A DNA stretch of 64,000 bases. Source: Gentiana macrophylla. Its lineage: Eukaryota; Streptophyta; Magnoliopsida; Gentianales; Gentianaceae. The stretch covers positions 1-64,000 of the forward strand of contig JAOBSW010001229.1 in NCBI GenBank assembly GCA_026214975.1, given 5' to 3'. The translations under genes and the position numbers were made by a program. This document shows, one piece after another, positions 31,885 to 43,156 of the stretch (position 1 is its first letter; each line of letters begins with the position of its first letter). The notes below the pieces were generated by a model, which was not told the origin of the DNA, made no database searches, and saw only the letters and a list, made by a program, of their open reading frames with translations.

Positions 31885-32495
31885 TCATTTGTGTTCGTTT
31901 GTTTATCATAGTGAACTGAGCTTGAATAGATTTCAAGGCTCATTTAATTAATGAATGCACACAGCCCATATCTCCAGCTATGTGTTTTTCAGCTAAAAGA
32001 GCCATATGTGTTCGTTTGTTTATCTTAGTAAACGGAGCTCAAACAGGTTTCAAAGCTCATTTAATTAATTAACAAAAGCACACGAACCATTATGATCAAC
32101 GGTGATCGTGTTAGATTTATATCATTATCAATTTAACTCATTATGATCAACGGTGGAGATCACCTTTCTGTCACTCGTTGTAGCACAACCGTTGTGCCTC
32201 TATCATTACTCTATCTCCAGCCGTGTGTTTTTCTGTTTAAAAAGAAGAAGTCTCATATGCATGTGTTCGTTTATTTATCTTAGTAAACCAAGCTGAAACA
32301 GGTTTCACAGCTCGTTTACTTAACAAACGCACGCGAACCATATCTCCACATGTGTGTTTTTCATCTAAAAGAGCCATATGTAATTGTTTCTTTATCTTAG
32401 TGAACCGAGCACAAACATAGTTCAAGGCTCGTTTAACTAACGAACGCACGCGAAACCATATCTCCAACTGTGTGTTTTCAGCTAAAGGACAAATA
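31885..32495. repeat. Tandem repeat, unit about 117 bp, four copies
   Basis: The segment TTCGTTTGTTTATCTTAGT starts copies at about 31892, 32009, 32264 and 32381. The spacing is 117, 255 (117 plus a 138 bp inserted part containing ATTATGATCAACGGTG twice) and 117 bp. Each unit ends with CGAACCATATCTCCA-type sequence and GTGTGTTTTTCAGCTAAAAG. It resembles the internal repeats of plant non-autonomous DNA transposons, but no ends were found. Confidence 0.65.
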
Positions 32496-33485
32496 TATAC
32501 ATATATGCTGAATGAAGAAATTTTATTTCACCTGTCGAGCTCGAACATTATGCCAGAGATTGTATGTTCGTTTAGCAAACGAACAATCACAAACATTATC
32601 GTCTAATAAACAAGCACGATTTTGAACCATAGATACTACCCGAAGGGCTATCTATTCCACACCTACATGTCCTTAAATAGAATAGTAATAATAATAATAA
32701 TTAAAAACAAGTGCATATTCTTCACAATCACCGTAAAGTGACAGGGCTCGTGTAGTAACAATTCACAATCTCTAATAACAATGTATTTCAAGTCCATATG
32801 TACCTGAGAAAACAAATGTACAGCAACTGATAGAGCAGCATGCAGCCAATCCATTTCTCCGTTTTGGAACTTTGAAACCCGGCCCCTTGGCCAGGAGGTT
32901 GCACCCAATATTCCACATATACGATCGAGTAATTTTTCTACGGTTTCTTGATTTTGTACAGAAAATATTGTTTACACCGGAAAACATCTGTGTTTTTTTA
33001 TTTTTATTTTTACTTATTTTTATATAAATACTGTTTACACTTACGAATTCGGGTACTTTCCAATGTAAATAATGCCTTCATACAAAATAGGGTTAAAAGA
33101 CGAAAAATTCACCAATGCTACATTTGACACGGCGACGAGCGTAGTACCTGTTTCAAAATCCACCTTGCAAAGACAATCAGAAATAAAAAAATAAAATTTA
33201 AACATTAAAAAAACAAGTGATCATGTGAAAAAATAACCAGGGTTCAAGTATATCTGAAAATAAATATTAAATAATAAATAAAAAAACTGAAAAAGGTTGA
33301 TCCCCGATTCAGAGGGGCCCGTTGCCACGCCCTTAGAAACTTTACGGACGATGTAAATCGTGGGTTATGCTTTAATGATTCAGTTTGTAAAGCCTGCATG
33401 CATGTAATAAAACATTTTATATATGTTACAATACGTCCCTCAAGTGTGGGTCTTTGGTAGCACAACAATTTCTTTTTTATTGTAG
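32496..33485. other. Non-coding, nothing recognised
   Basis: AT-rich DNA with short ORFs on the minus strand (for example 32663-32908, 33244-33522) that show no domains. Confidence 0.3.
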
Positions 33486-33521
33486 TAGGGTTTGAACTCA
33501 TAACCTCATGCTCTGATACCA
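33486..33521 (-). repeat. tRNA-iMet-like segment (primer site or SINE remnant)
   Basis: Minus strand reads TGGTATCAGAGCATGAGG then TTATGAGTTCAAACCC. This is the 3' half of a tRNA-Met-like repeat common in plant genomes. Its CAGAGC is canonical, unlike the primer sites of the Copia elements here. Confidence 0.5.
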
Positions 33522-33644
33522 TGTTAAACTATCATCTCTTCTAAAAATTTAAGCTGATGTAGAGGTAGATAATTAACATTTTATATATATCACAATAGAG
33601 TATCGAACTCAAAGGCAAGACTTGCTCTTTTATCAGTGAAGTAT

Positions 33645-33647
<3 letters not shown>

Positions 33648-33689
<42 letters not shown>
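33648..33689. repeat. (TAA)n microsatellite
   Basis: About 14 uninterrupted TAA/AAT units. Confidence 0.95.
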
Positions 33690-33690
<1 letters not shown>

Positions 33691-34290
33691 TACAGAAATT
33701 TTTAAGATATTCCATTCATCATTGAACATCTTCATATAGTCTACTATACTCGATCAAAGAGGCCCCTCATTCCTCTGCGCAACAATTTTGTCACTAAAAG
33801 ATCAACATCTTAAACAAAGACAGCGAACATTCGACTTTATTACATGTACAGAGAAACAGGCGCCTAAAGTCTTCGAGACTTCGAGTGTCCTTCTTTGGGT
33901 TGGCCTTCCGACGCTATAGTCAATAATCAATATATAAGAACCGAATTGTAACACTCTATAATTTTGAGTCTGACAACGCTACTTGAATCATAAATAATCT
34001 GATCAACTGCTTACATCAGCCATCGTCCTTGCTTGATCTAAAATGACTAACCCGAGTTCACTAGACATTTATGTCTCATACTTATATATGGGTGATTAGC
34101 ATTCCCATACTTTATCGATATGGGATCTTACACGAATAATGTATGAATGCGGTGTGGAGAAAAAGTATGGTAGCGTAGAGAACGTACCTGGTAATGTTGA
34201 TTCCGATGAATTTATATAGACAACAGTTACCACCTTAAAGTCACCCATCTGCCAATGGGGGTGATTTTTAAGCAGCGGAGTTATCTTATG

Positions 34291-34439
34291 TGACACAATT
34301 TGGATCCTACAATTTAAATACAGAATGAAAAACAATAGTCCAGACTGTGTCACATGTGATAACTACTTTGACACAACCCGGATCATACATATTAAATCCA
34401 CACAAAAAACAATGGGTCGGAATTGTGCAAGTGATAACT
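34291..34439. repeat. Diverged tandem duplication, about 75 bp
   Basis: TGACACAATTTGGATC...GTGATAACT (34291-34363) is repeated as TGACACAACCCGGATC...GTGATAACT (34369-34439), with substitutions and small gaps. The surrounding region (33690-34290) has no recognisable gene. Confidence 0.6.
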
Positions 34440-35470
34440 CCACACGTGGAGGGTTATTCTTAGACAGCACCTACACACATGAATAAATGGTGGTTGTGCA
34501 CGGTAACCATTTCCCTTTAGAAAACAAATAAATAAATAAATAAAGAGATCACATTAACGCAGTCAAACCTGTACTTTCTGATTATCGTACAGTAATCCAG
34601 CAAAATGAAGTTCACTCCGTTGCCCTTGTCAGTCCCTCATGCAACGCCGCCTTAAAAAAAGATACAAATTTATTTTTATATAGTTTTGTTGAATTATTAT
34701 CTTTCCCGACAGCTTAATTTATTGAAGTGGCAGATAATTTACACGTCGAACACAGTCGATTTAATTTCAACATGCATGCCCCCCCCCCCTCCCCCCCTCT
34801 CATGTGGTATGTAGCCATGTAGGCCTATAAAAATGATTTGGACCGATGTGTGTCGACTTCAACATGCCTCCGCGCGCATGTGTGCGCATGCAGTCCTTAT
34901 AACAAAGAATTTGGACCGACATGACACTAAGTCATATAAAGTGAATAATTTAGGTGTTGAACACAATAGGACTTTTCAACGCCTCGTGTATGAGGGCCGG
35001 AACCAGCGGTTCCCGGGTCCAAACCAGCGGGTGTTTGCCGGGTCCACGGGTTCAGGAACCGGCTGTTCCACAGGTCCAACCCGGTTCTAGGTTCCACTGG
35101 ACCCGGACCGGCCCGAAACCGGACGGAAAACCGGCCCGGAGGATCCGAACCGGCGTTTTTTTTTCTCCAACTTGGACCAACGTATATTTTTTCAAATTTT
35201 TTGAATAATTTGTTTTTTATTTTAAAATATCACACACTCATCACACTATAAATACATATCCATTTCATCACTTTTTACCCACAATTCTATTCTAACTCTC
35301 ATATAATCATAATATTATTGATCAGCATATTATTGTCATAATTTACTTACAAATGAATCATAAAAAATAAACAATTAGAAAACTACGTATTATTCTTTAA
35401 TTTACTTACAAATTATTTATGATAGAAAAATTGTCACTGTTCACCGGATGCATGCACTCATGTAATCTTG
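34440..35470. other. Non-coding, with C-tract and CCGGTTCC-rich block
   Basis: A C-run of about 20 bases interrupted by one T lies at 34779-34797. A GC-rich block at 34995-35150 is built from CCGGTTCC, GGGTCCA and CCGGCCCG motifs, as seen inside some plant hAT-type elements. I did not find its ends. 35210-35470 is AT-rich. Confidence 0.4.
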
Positions 35471-35905
35471 TGTGGAAAAAGGAACCGAAGGATGTGTACA
35501 CAGTCGTAAAGGAAGATGGGTGAAGGAATTGGTCACAAAAGAGAAGTTAGAGTTTCTGGCGATTCAAGAAACCAAGCTTGAGTTTTTTTCCTTGCAGCGA
35601 GCTATGAACTTATGGGGCTCCTCTAATCTGGATTTTGTTTTTCCAAATCGTCGGGTGCGTCCGGGGGGCTAGTTAGCATATGGAATCAAGATGTTTTTCT
35701 GTAAGCTCAAAACTTTTGAAGATGAGGGTTTCATTGGGATTGAAGGTAAATGGACTGGCGTTGATGAAGCGGTACTCATTTTTAATGTTTATGCTCCTCA
35801 GTGCGTAGTTGCTAAAGAAGGTATGTGGTCTAAAATTGCTACGATTCTTAATAATTGGGATGGCCTGATTTGTGTCATGGGGGATTTTAATTCGGTTTGC
35901 TTTAG

Positions 35906-36364
35906 TAGGGGTGTACATAGTCCAGTCCGGTCGGTTTTTTACGATTTTCTCGAATCGAATCATGTTACGGTTTTGATATTTCTTGAATCGAATCGAATTG
36001 GTCATTTTTACGAATTGGTGAACCAATACTGATCCGATTCGTTCGATTCGGTTTTCAGACTGTATTTTATTTACCATAAAATTTTGATTTTTTTCTTCTA
36101 AAAATGAGACAAACACCATTATTGGCACCATAAGCCAGCGGGTGGTCGTTGTAACGACAATTTCAAAGGTTGCTTTCAGCCTTTCACGATCAAAGGATGA
36201 AGAATATTAGAAGAAACAAGAACGGCCGGTGAGCTCAAACGGCGGTTATCGGTGGCTGGGAAGCATTTTAGGTTTAGGTTTAGGTAGAAACGGCAGAAGT
36301 ATAAGGTTTAGAAATTTAGGGTTGTGTGTGTGGGGTTTTTATAGTAGGAGCTAGTGAACAAATT

Positions 36365-36457
<93 letters not shown>

Positions 36458-36644
36458 ATAAAGTATAACCTGTTCGGTTCGAGTCATACCGGTTTTTATG
36501 GATAAAACCGAAAAGCGAATTGGATTTCGGTTCGGTTTTTCTTCAATGAAAAACCGATTGGAAAACCGCGTTCATCATTTTCCGGTCCGGTTTAATCCGG
36601 TTCAGTCGGTCAGTCCAGTTTTCCAATTTCGTTGTACACCCCTA
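35906..36644. mobile_element. hAT-type non-autonomous element, 739 bp, TSD TGCTTTAG
   Basis: Perfect 12 bp inverted ends TAGGGGTGTACA / TGTACACCCCTA, flanked by 8 bp direct repeats TGCTTTAG (35898-35905, 36645-36652). It lies in the LINE endonuclease; removing it with one TSD restores continuity of the reading sense at GDFN-SV...RNERKG. The interior is rich in TTCGAATCG and CCGGTT motifs and holds an (AT)n tract (36370-36451). No ORF of note. Confidence 0.95.
36370..36451. repeat. (AT)n microsatellite, about 80 bp
   Basis: Perfect alternating AT inside the hAT-type element. Confidence 0.95.
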
Positions 36645-36950
36645 TGCTTTAGAAATGAAAGAAAAGGCACCACTTTTTATCAAAAAGATGCTAACATTCT
36701 GCTTGATTTCATTTCTTTGGATGATTTGATCGACCTTAAACTTGAAGGTAGAAAGTTCACTTGGACAAATCGGGATGGTTCTAAAATGAGTAGGCTAGAC
36801 AGAATTTTGGTTTCTCCTGGTTTCTTAAGCATCTGGCAGAATATTTCTTTGGTTGCCCTTCAAAGAGGTATTTCAGATCACTGTCCTCTTCTTGTTAAGC
36901 AAAACAATGTAGATTTTGGTCCCGTTCCTTTTAAGTTCTATGATTTCTGA

Positions 36951-38640
36951 ATGAAGCATGAAGATTTTAATAACATTGTGTCTCAAGCTTGGAAAGAATA
37001 TGATCCGGTTGGTAGGCCTGGTTGGGTTCTCAAAGAGAAGCTCAAGAATGTGAAAAACTCCCTTAAAGTTTGGAGTAAGCAGGTGTATGAAAACCTGAAG
37101 GATGGGGTTGTCAAAGCCAGAACAAAGGTTGATAATTTTGATAAGTTGGCGGAAGAAAAAGCTTTGAGTGAAAATGAGGTTCAGGAGAGGATTAATGCGA
37201 TTAATAATTTGTTGGAAAATGACAAGATGCTCGACGATATGTTGAAACAAAAGGCTAAAGTTAAATGGGTTCAAGAAGGAGATGAAAACTCAAAATATTT
37301 CCACAGTGTGCTCAAAGGCAGAAGGAACAAAAATAATATCTCCAGGATGGTCCTGAATGGTATATGGATGTAAAATCCGAGATGAGATCAAGACGGAGGC
37401 GGTTAATTATTTCACCAATTTGTTTAAAGAAAATGGGGTGAAGAGACCTTCACTTGCTTCTCGAGATAAGTTCAATAAATTGAGTGACGGTATGAGAGAC
37501 GCGTTGGAGAAACCTTTTGAGGAATCTGAGGTGAAGAAGGTAGTGTGGAGTTGTGCCGGTAACAAAGCGCCGGGCCCTGGTGGCTTCACTTTGAGCTTTT
37601 TTAAAGCGCAGTGGAACCTCGTGCGAGAATATCTTTTGAAGTGTGTTAAAGACTTTGAAGTGAGAGGGACTTTCGATAATGGGTGTAATTCATCTTTCAT
37701 CGCTTTGATTCCTAAAAAGAGTAACCCTACGCATTTTTCGCGACTTCAGGCCCATCAGTTTAATTGGTTCAGTTTATAAAATTATTTCAAAAGTGCTTGC
37801 CGAAAGAATGAAGAAGGTCCTTAATAAGATTATAGGTGGTTGTCAAACGGCTTATATTCTTTGTGAGACAAATTTTAGATGGTGTGTTGGTGGCTAATGA
37901 AGTGGTGGATTATGTTAAGAAGAGCAAGAAGCAAGCTTTCATCTTCAAAGCCGATTTTGAAAAGGCTTTTGATTACGTGAATGGGCTTTTCTTGATTCGA
38001 TTATGAGTCAAATGAATTTTGGTCTTACATGGAGAAAATGGATAAAAGTTTGTCTACACACTTTGCTAGAGTTTCTGCATTCTTGTTAATGGCAAAGTCC
38101 ATAAATGAGTTTAAGATGGAAAGAGGTATTAGGCAAGGGACCCTCTCTCCCCTTTTCTATTTTTACTTATTGCGGAGGCTCTCAATATTATGATGTGTGA
38201 AGCGGTGCAAAAGAATTTGTTTAATGGAGTTGATTTGAAGAAAGACGGCCTACAGATTTCTCATCTTCAATTTGCAGACGATGCTATTTTTTTTGGTAGG
38301 TGGAATATGGAGAACCTTCTAAACCTTGCTAAAATTCTGAAGCTCTTTGTTGCAGTTTCAGGCCTGAAAATAAACATGAACAAAAGCAAGTTGATTGGTA
38401 TGAATATTAGCAGCTTGGATCTCGAGAGGGGAGCGGCCTCTTTATGTTGCAGCTCCGGTTCCCTTCCTTTCACGTACTTGGGGTTTCCGGTTGGGAAAAA
38501 TATGACTAGAATCTCATCCTGGCAACCGGTCATTGACAGAGTGAAGCAAAATTGGCGGTGGTGGAAAGCTAGGCTCTTATCTCGTGGGTGGTAGATTGAC
38601 TCGATTAAAGCGGTTTGGGGAGTCTACCTTTGTACTTTTT
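36951..38640 (+). pseudogene. LINE reverse transcriptase
   Basis: Pieces in order: 36951-37373 with KVKWVQEGDENSKYFHSVLK; 37357-37779 with NKAPGPGGFTLSFFK and NSSFIALIPKKSNPT; then, after a frameshift at about 37735, PISLIGSVYKIISKVLAERM-type sequence, KADFEKAFDYVN (catalytic Asp), ERGIRQGTLSPLF, and 38190-38594 with LQISHLQFADDAIFFG (the FADD box) and FTYLGFPVGKNM. These are the standard motifs of L1-type RT. Several single-base changes break frames, including a loss at ACTCGATT (about 38600) where the family has a CTG codon. Not functional. Confidence 0.85.
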
Positions 38641-39138
38641 CTCCATCTTTCATGCTCCTATTGCCGTGATACACATCTTAGAAACAGTTGAGAGCTCGCT
38701 TCTTTTGGGGAGGGTAAGGTGAGAGATACATTGCTTGGATTTCTTGGGACACTATTTTAAAAAACAAAAAAGTGGGGGGACTTGGGGTTGGGGACTTGGT
38801 TTGCAAAATGATGCCTTGCTTGGGAAATGGTGGTGGAGATGGAAGATCAAGAGGGTGTCTTGTGGAACAAAGTCATTAGTGCTTTGAATGGTAAAGATGG
38901 GGGCTTTGGTGACGGAGTTAGTAGGAGTGGGTTAGGTAAGGTGTGGAGTGGAATAGTAAAAAATGGGTGTAGAATTGAAAAAGAGGGGTGAAGCTTCTAT
39001 CCTCCCTTGGTTGGAAGTTGGGCTGGAAATAGAGTAAGGTTTTTGGAGGATTCTTGGATTGGAGAGAGAGCTCTCTTGATGTGCGTTTTCCTAGACTCTT
39101 TCGCCTAGAGGAATTTGATGAGTTTTGGTGAGTGATAG
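38641..39138 (+). pseudogene. LINE region after RT, 5' of Copia insertion
   Basis: Degraded frames with ...FFWG...KVRDTL, FGDGVSRSGLGKVWSGI and VRFLEDSWIGESSLDVRFPR-type sequence, the segment linking RT to the zinc-binding domain in plant LINEs. It is cut at 39138 by the Copia element and resumes at 44824. The last 5 bases, GATAG, are the Copia target duplication. Confidence 0.7.
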
Positions 39139-39497
39139 TGTTATAAAACGGATGGAGATAACTTCGGATGCAAGAAAGCGAAGCGAAGCAATCAAACATA
39201 AACAATCAAAGGAGATAATGAAACAAGAAGAACATGATTTAACGTGGAAAAACCTCATGGGAGAGGTAAAAACCACGGGCGTAAAAGAGATATTTTATTA
39301 TGCCTTTGAATTTTACAGATTTCAACACACACAGACAATGAGACAACAACTGTATTTATAGGCACAAATCCCTAAACCCTAGCCGCAAGGAATCTTTGTC
39401 TCGATGATCATGGGCGCGCCTGGGGAGGGCCAAGGGGCCATGGCTGAGCCCTCCAAAATCTATGAATTTAAGGGCCCCGTGAAATTTTAACTCAATA

Positions 39498-39591
<94 letters not shown>

Positions 39592-40041
39592 TGCATTTTT
39601 AAAAACAAATAAGACATTGCTCTAATGGTAAGAAGTCAAGTATAACTTTATAAACAACCAGGGTTCGATTCTTGTTATAGGCAAAAACAATTTTTTTTTT
39701 TGGTTAACCCTTTTTTAGAAGGGCCTAAAATAATATTTGGCCCTGAGCCTATATATAGACAGGGACGCCCACAGTCGATGCACCATAAATACCCCTACAC
39801 GTGTCCTCCTTTTAATGACACTTTGTATAGTCATCACATAATGTAATTAGCGAGATGTGGGACCTGCGCCAGATTCGAGACTCAGCAGACTATCACCTGC
39901 CGATAGTTACCTGCCGTGAAGCTCGATGAGACTCCACCCTACTGATGCACAGAATTGAATACACTTCTCAGTTGTCCATCACACAGCTGAGTCTTAGATT
40001 GGTTCCACCAAAATGTAGAGTTTAAGTCACTTTTCCTGACA
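39139..40041 (-). repeat. 3' LTR of Copia 39139-44818 (with insertion)
   Basis: Starts TGTTATAAAACGG and ends CCTGACA. It contains a minus-strand TATA box CCTATAAATAC (39351-39361). Without the 39409-39774 insertion it is about 529 bp, equal to its relatives (537 and 529 bp). Confidence 0.9.
39409..39774. mobile_element. Short DNA-transposon-like insertion in LTR, about 366 bp
   Basis: Absent from the other LTRs of the family, which read TCGATGCACC straight through. Here the sequence CATGGGCGCGCCTGGG...AGGGACGCCCACAG is inserted. Its ends are imperfect inverted repeats (CATGGGCG / CTGTGGGCG), and the flanks TCGATGAT and TCGATGCA match at 6 of 8 positions, as for hAT-type elements. It holds a (TA)n tract (39502-39584) and a tRNA-like stretch GCTCTAATGGTAAGAAGTC...GGGTTCGATTC (39630-39680). 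Confidence 0.75.
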
Positions 40042-40201
40042 AATCTCCACCTTGACTTCAACTCTCCCTAGAGTCAAACAGATTGCATAAACAGATGTAC
40101 TTGTACCAGATGCATTCGTCAATGCCAGATGTACTTGTACCAGACTATCTCCATAGTATCCACTCCACTGATCTGCCCTCAGTAGAGTTTCCAGAAACAG
40201 A

Positions 40202-41450
40202 TTACAAGCTTTGAATATTCAGTATGTCCAGGCAAAGCTGGAACTTACTCTGCTGAACTGGTTTGGTGAACATATCAGCAGGATTATCCTTTGTGTCAAT
40301 CTTCTTCACCACAACCCTCTTCTCATTCCTCAATAAATGATACCTGACATCAATATGCTTGGTTCTCTCATGATGAACCTGATCCTTGGCTAAACATATT
40401 GCACTTAGACCTGTCACAATATACCTCACTGATCCCGATGCAACCCCAAATCACCGACTAGCCCTTTCAACCCAGATACCCTCCTTAGTCGCTTCAAGAA
40501 GAGCCATATATTCTCGCTTGAGAGTTGATAAGGCCATCGTGAGCCTAAAGAGTAGCATTCCGGTGACCACTTGCATTTCCCAATGTAAACACATAACCGG
40601 ATCATTGATTTTCTATCATCAACATCACCTGATAATCAAGATCACAAAGAACACGTGACTGCACTAGATATCACCTCCATAAATGAGACCAACATCATTT
40701 GTACTCTCTCGGTGCATTGAATATCCTTTTAATGACTTTCCAGTGTTCCTTTCCAGGTTGAGCCAAAACCTTCCGACAACACCGATTTGCTGAGCTAAAT
40801 CAGGCCTAGAGCATACCATGGCATACATCGATCGCCAACCGCACTAGCATAGGGAACTTTTGACATATACTCCTTCTCTTTGGTGATTGTGAAGCATAAA
40901 CAGACAAATGAACATTTGATGCCATAGGAGTATCTATTAGTTTTACAACAGACATCCCAAACTTGGCCAATATCTTCTGCACATAACCCCTTTGAGACAG
41001 AACAACTTCTTCCCGACTCCTATCTCTCAGGATCTCCATCCCCAAAATTTTCTTGGTCGCACCCAAATCCTTCATTTCAAATTCAAGACTCGAGAAGGTT
41101 CTTTGATTTTGAACATCGAGACTTCCTTTGTCTGCAGACTATCAAGATGTCATCCACATACTGAGAACAAGATAGATATATGATCCATCTTTCAAAGAGA
41201 TCGGTGGTATATACACAATCATAAGGACTTCTGTTGTAACACTCTTTGAAGCATAAAACATCAAACCTTTTATACCAACGCCTTGAAGCTTGCTTCAAAC
41301 CATACAATGATTTCTTCAACTTGCAAACATAATTTTCCTTTCCAGAACTTGAAAACCTCAGTTTGTGTCATGTATATCTCTTATCCACCTCACCATGTAG
41401 TAAGCAGTTTTCACATCCAATTGCTCAAGTTCTAGATCTCTTTGTGCCAC
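40202..41450 (-). pseudogene. Copia RT and RNase H, fragmented
   Basis: Minus-strand pieces: RT with MKKSLYGLKQASRRWYKRFD and QYVDDILIVCRQ (41319-41083), KDLGATKKILGMEILRDRSR (41075-40806), then the connection segment and the RNase H tail, DQVHHERTKHIDVRYHLLR with NPADMFTKPVQQSKF (40429-40202). The first RT motif region (QMDVKTAF-type) is degraded around 41400-41450. About ten frameshifts occur over 1.2 kb. Function in the family: synthesis of cDNA; here non-functional. Confidence 0.8.
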
Positions 41451-41759
41451 CATTGCTAGTAACACACTGATTGAAGTGTGTCGACCTTTGGTGAAAATAT
41501 TTCATCAAAGTCAACCCCTTCCTTTTGATGAATCCTCTTGCAACCAAAGCGTGCCTTATACCGACCCTTACGCGCTTTGTTATTCCTTCCTTTTTTCTTG
41601 AAAATCCATTTACAAGTCACAACTCCCTTGTCGTAGGTAGTTTGTTTGACTATTTACCAAGTCCGATTCTTCAACAATGGCTCCATTTCATCTTCCATGG
41701 CAAAGATGCCACCGGGATGCTTCTTCAGACATGTCATCGCTTCCCTGTAAGTAGTAGGT

Positions 41760-42800
41760 TCAAAGAACCTCTACTTCTTCAAAGAACTTGGAGTGCATAT
41801 CCACCAAATCATCATATCCATATCTCCTTGGAGGTATCCCAACATTAGATCTTCTAGCTCTTTGGCGGTAGACTCTGGCGATCAATGTTTGTATGACCAT
41901 CTCCCGAGGTCTCGAGAGGTGGCAGGTTAGATTCTGGTTCATTATCCGGATCAAGATATAGTGTTGATTTGGATCCTTTGATTGTTGCATATCAAGAGAC
42001 TCCACCGATGCTCCACCTGCTTCTCAATACTATCAGATTCAAGATGGTTTTGCACTCAGAGACCTCTCCATCGATGAGTTTAACATAGAATTTTCATCAA
42101 ACACCACATCCTCGCCGAGGATTACTCTGGACTCTGCCGATGACCAAATCCTATATCCTTTCACTCCATCACCATACCCCACAAACACTCCCTTCTTGGC
42201 TCTTGGCTCCAACTTCCCTTCACTAACATGATAGTGTTGTACTTCCAAAACCCTTAGAATCGAGTAGTCGGCGAGGCTTGCTCGACCACATCTCAAATGG
42301 TGTCTTGAGATTGATTCTGTGTGAGGACTCTCTGTTGATTAAGTAGCAAGTTGTCTTAATGACCTCCGCCCAAAATCTCCTTGATAAACCAAACTTGAGA
42401 AAGCATACATCTTGCCCTCTCCAATAGAGTTTGATTCATCCTTTCGGCTACACCATTCTCTTTGAGGTGTATTCTTACAGTATGATGTCCGGCAATACCT
42501 CACCGCACAAAATGAATCAAAATCCGCCCAGTCAGTAATTCCGCACCATTCTCTGTGACGTAAGCTTCTTGATTTTCTTGCCTAACCGATTTTCCACTAG
42601 GGCCTTCCACGCTTGAAGTTCTTGAATGCATCACTTTTGTTCTTCATCATCACCACCCAAGTCATTCTTGAATAGTCATCTATGAATGACACAAAATATC
42701 TGTGACCACCTAATGACTCAACTTTTGATGGAAGACAATCTGAATGGATATAATCAAGTGATGCCTTTGTGTTGTGAAACCTCACGAGAACTTACTTCAT
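41760..42800 (-). pseudogene. Copia integrase and linker, fragmented
   Basis: 42785-42597 reads LDYIHSDC-type sequence, then VESLGGHRYFVSFIDDYSRM and MKNKSDAFKNF (catalytic core, first Asp region). 42296-42039 holds KLEPRAKKGVFVGYGDGVKG and YRIWSSAESRVILGEDVVFDE, the C-terminal region. 42005-41760 is the linker with RARRSNVGIPPRRYGYDDLV. The second Asp/Glu segment around 42430-42560 is broken by stops. The copy at 51321-52500 shows the same order. Confidence 0.75.
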
Positions 42801-43156
42801 GTAATTTCCCAAACACACAATGTTCATAAAAGTCCAGATTCTTAACCTTATATCCCCTAAGAAAAACTCTTTGAAGAAAGAACTCAGATACCCCTTTCAC
42901 CCATGTGACTAAGTCTCGTGTGTACACAGTTGAAGTCTCATTGAGATCAGTGAATCATTGAGGATGCAACAACAAAGTGAATGCTGAGATCTGATGAGAT
43001 CCTTGTAATATATACAAGGTTCCTCTTGATGCCTTTGAGGACTACAATCGAATCTTTAAAGACATTCAATTGCCCACCTTCACCCTTGAAATTGAACCCC
43101 TTGTCATCCGGTGAGACTCAGAGATACCAAATTCTTGGTCATCTGTGGAACATGTC

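Larger units (their letters stand above)
35479..36950 (+). pseudogene. LINE endonuclease domain, split by hAT-type element
   Basis: Before the insertion: WVKELVTKEKLEFLAIQETK (35518-35580; the QETK catalytic Glu motif), then in another frame VLIFNVYAPQ and ICVMGDFNSV, which hold the conserved N-VY and GDFN motifs. After the insertion (from 36653): NERKGTTFYQKDANILLDFI, KFTWTNRDGSKMSRLDRILV and ISDHCPLLV, where SDHCP holds the catalytic His. It nicks target DNA to prime reverse transcription. The domain is APE-type, typical of L1 elements. It ends with an in-frame TGA at 36948-36950, where the family would have Trp. The N-terminal few residues are missing. Confidence 0.8.

Noticed and set aside
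33464..33540. Full Copia element suggested by TGGTATCAGAGC
   Set aside because: No LTR or internal region adjoins it; only a tRNA-Met-like segment is supportable.
36370..39584. (AT)n tracts at 36370-36451 and 39502-39584 as functional elements
   Set aside because: Each lies inside a separate short transposon and is a simple microsatellite; no evidence of function.
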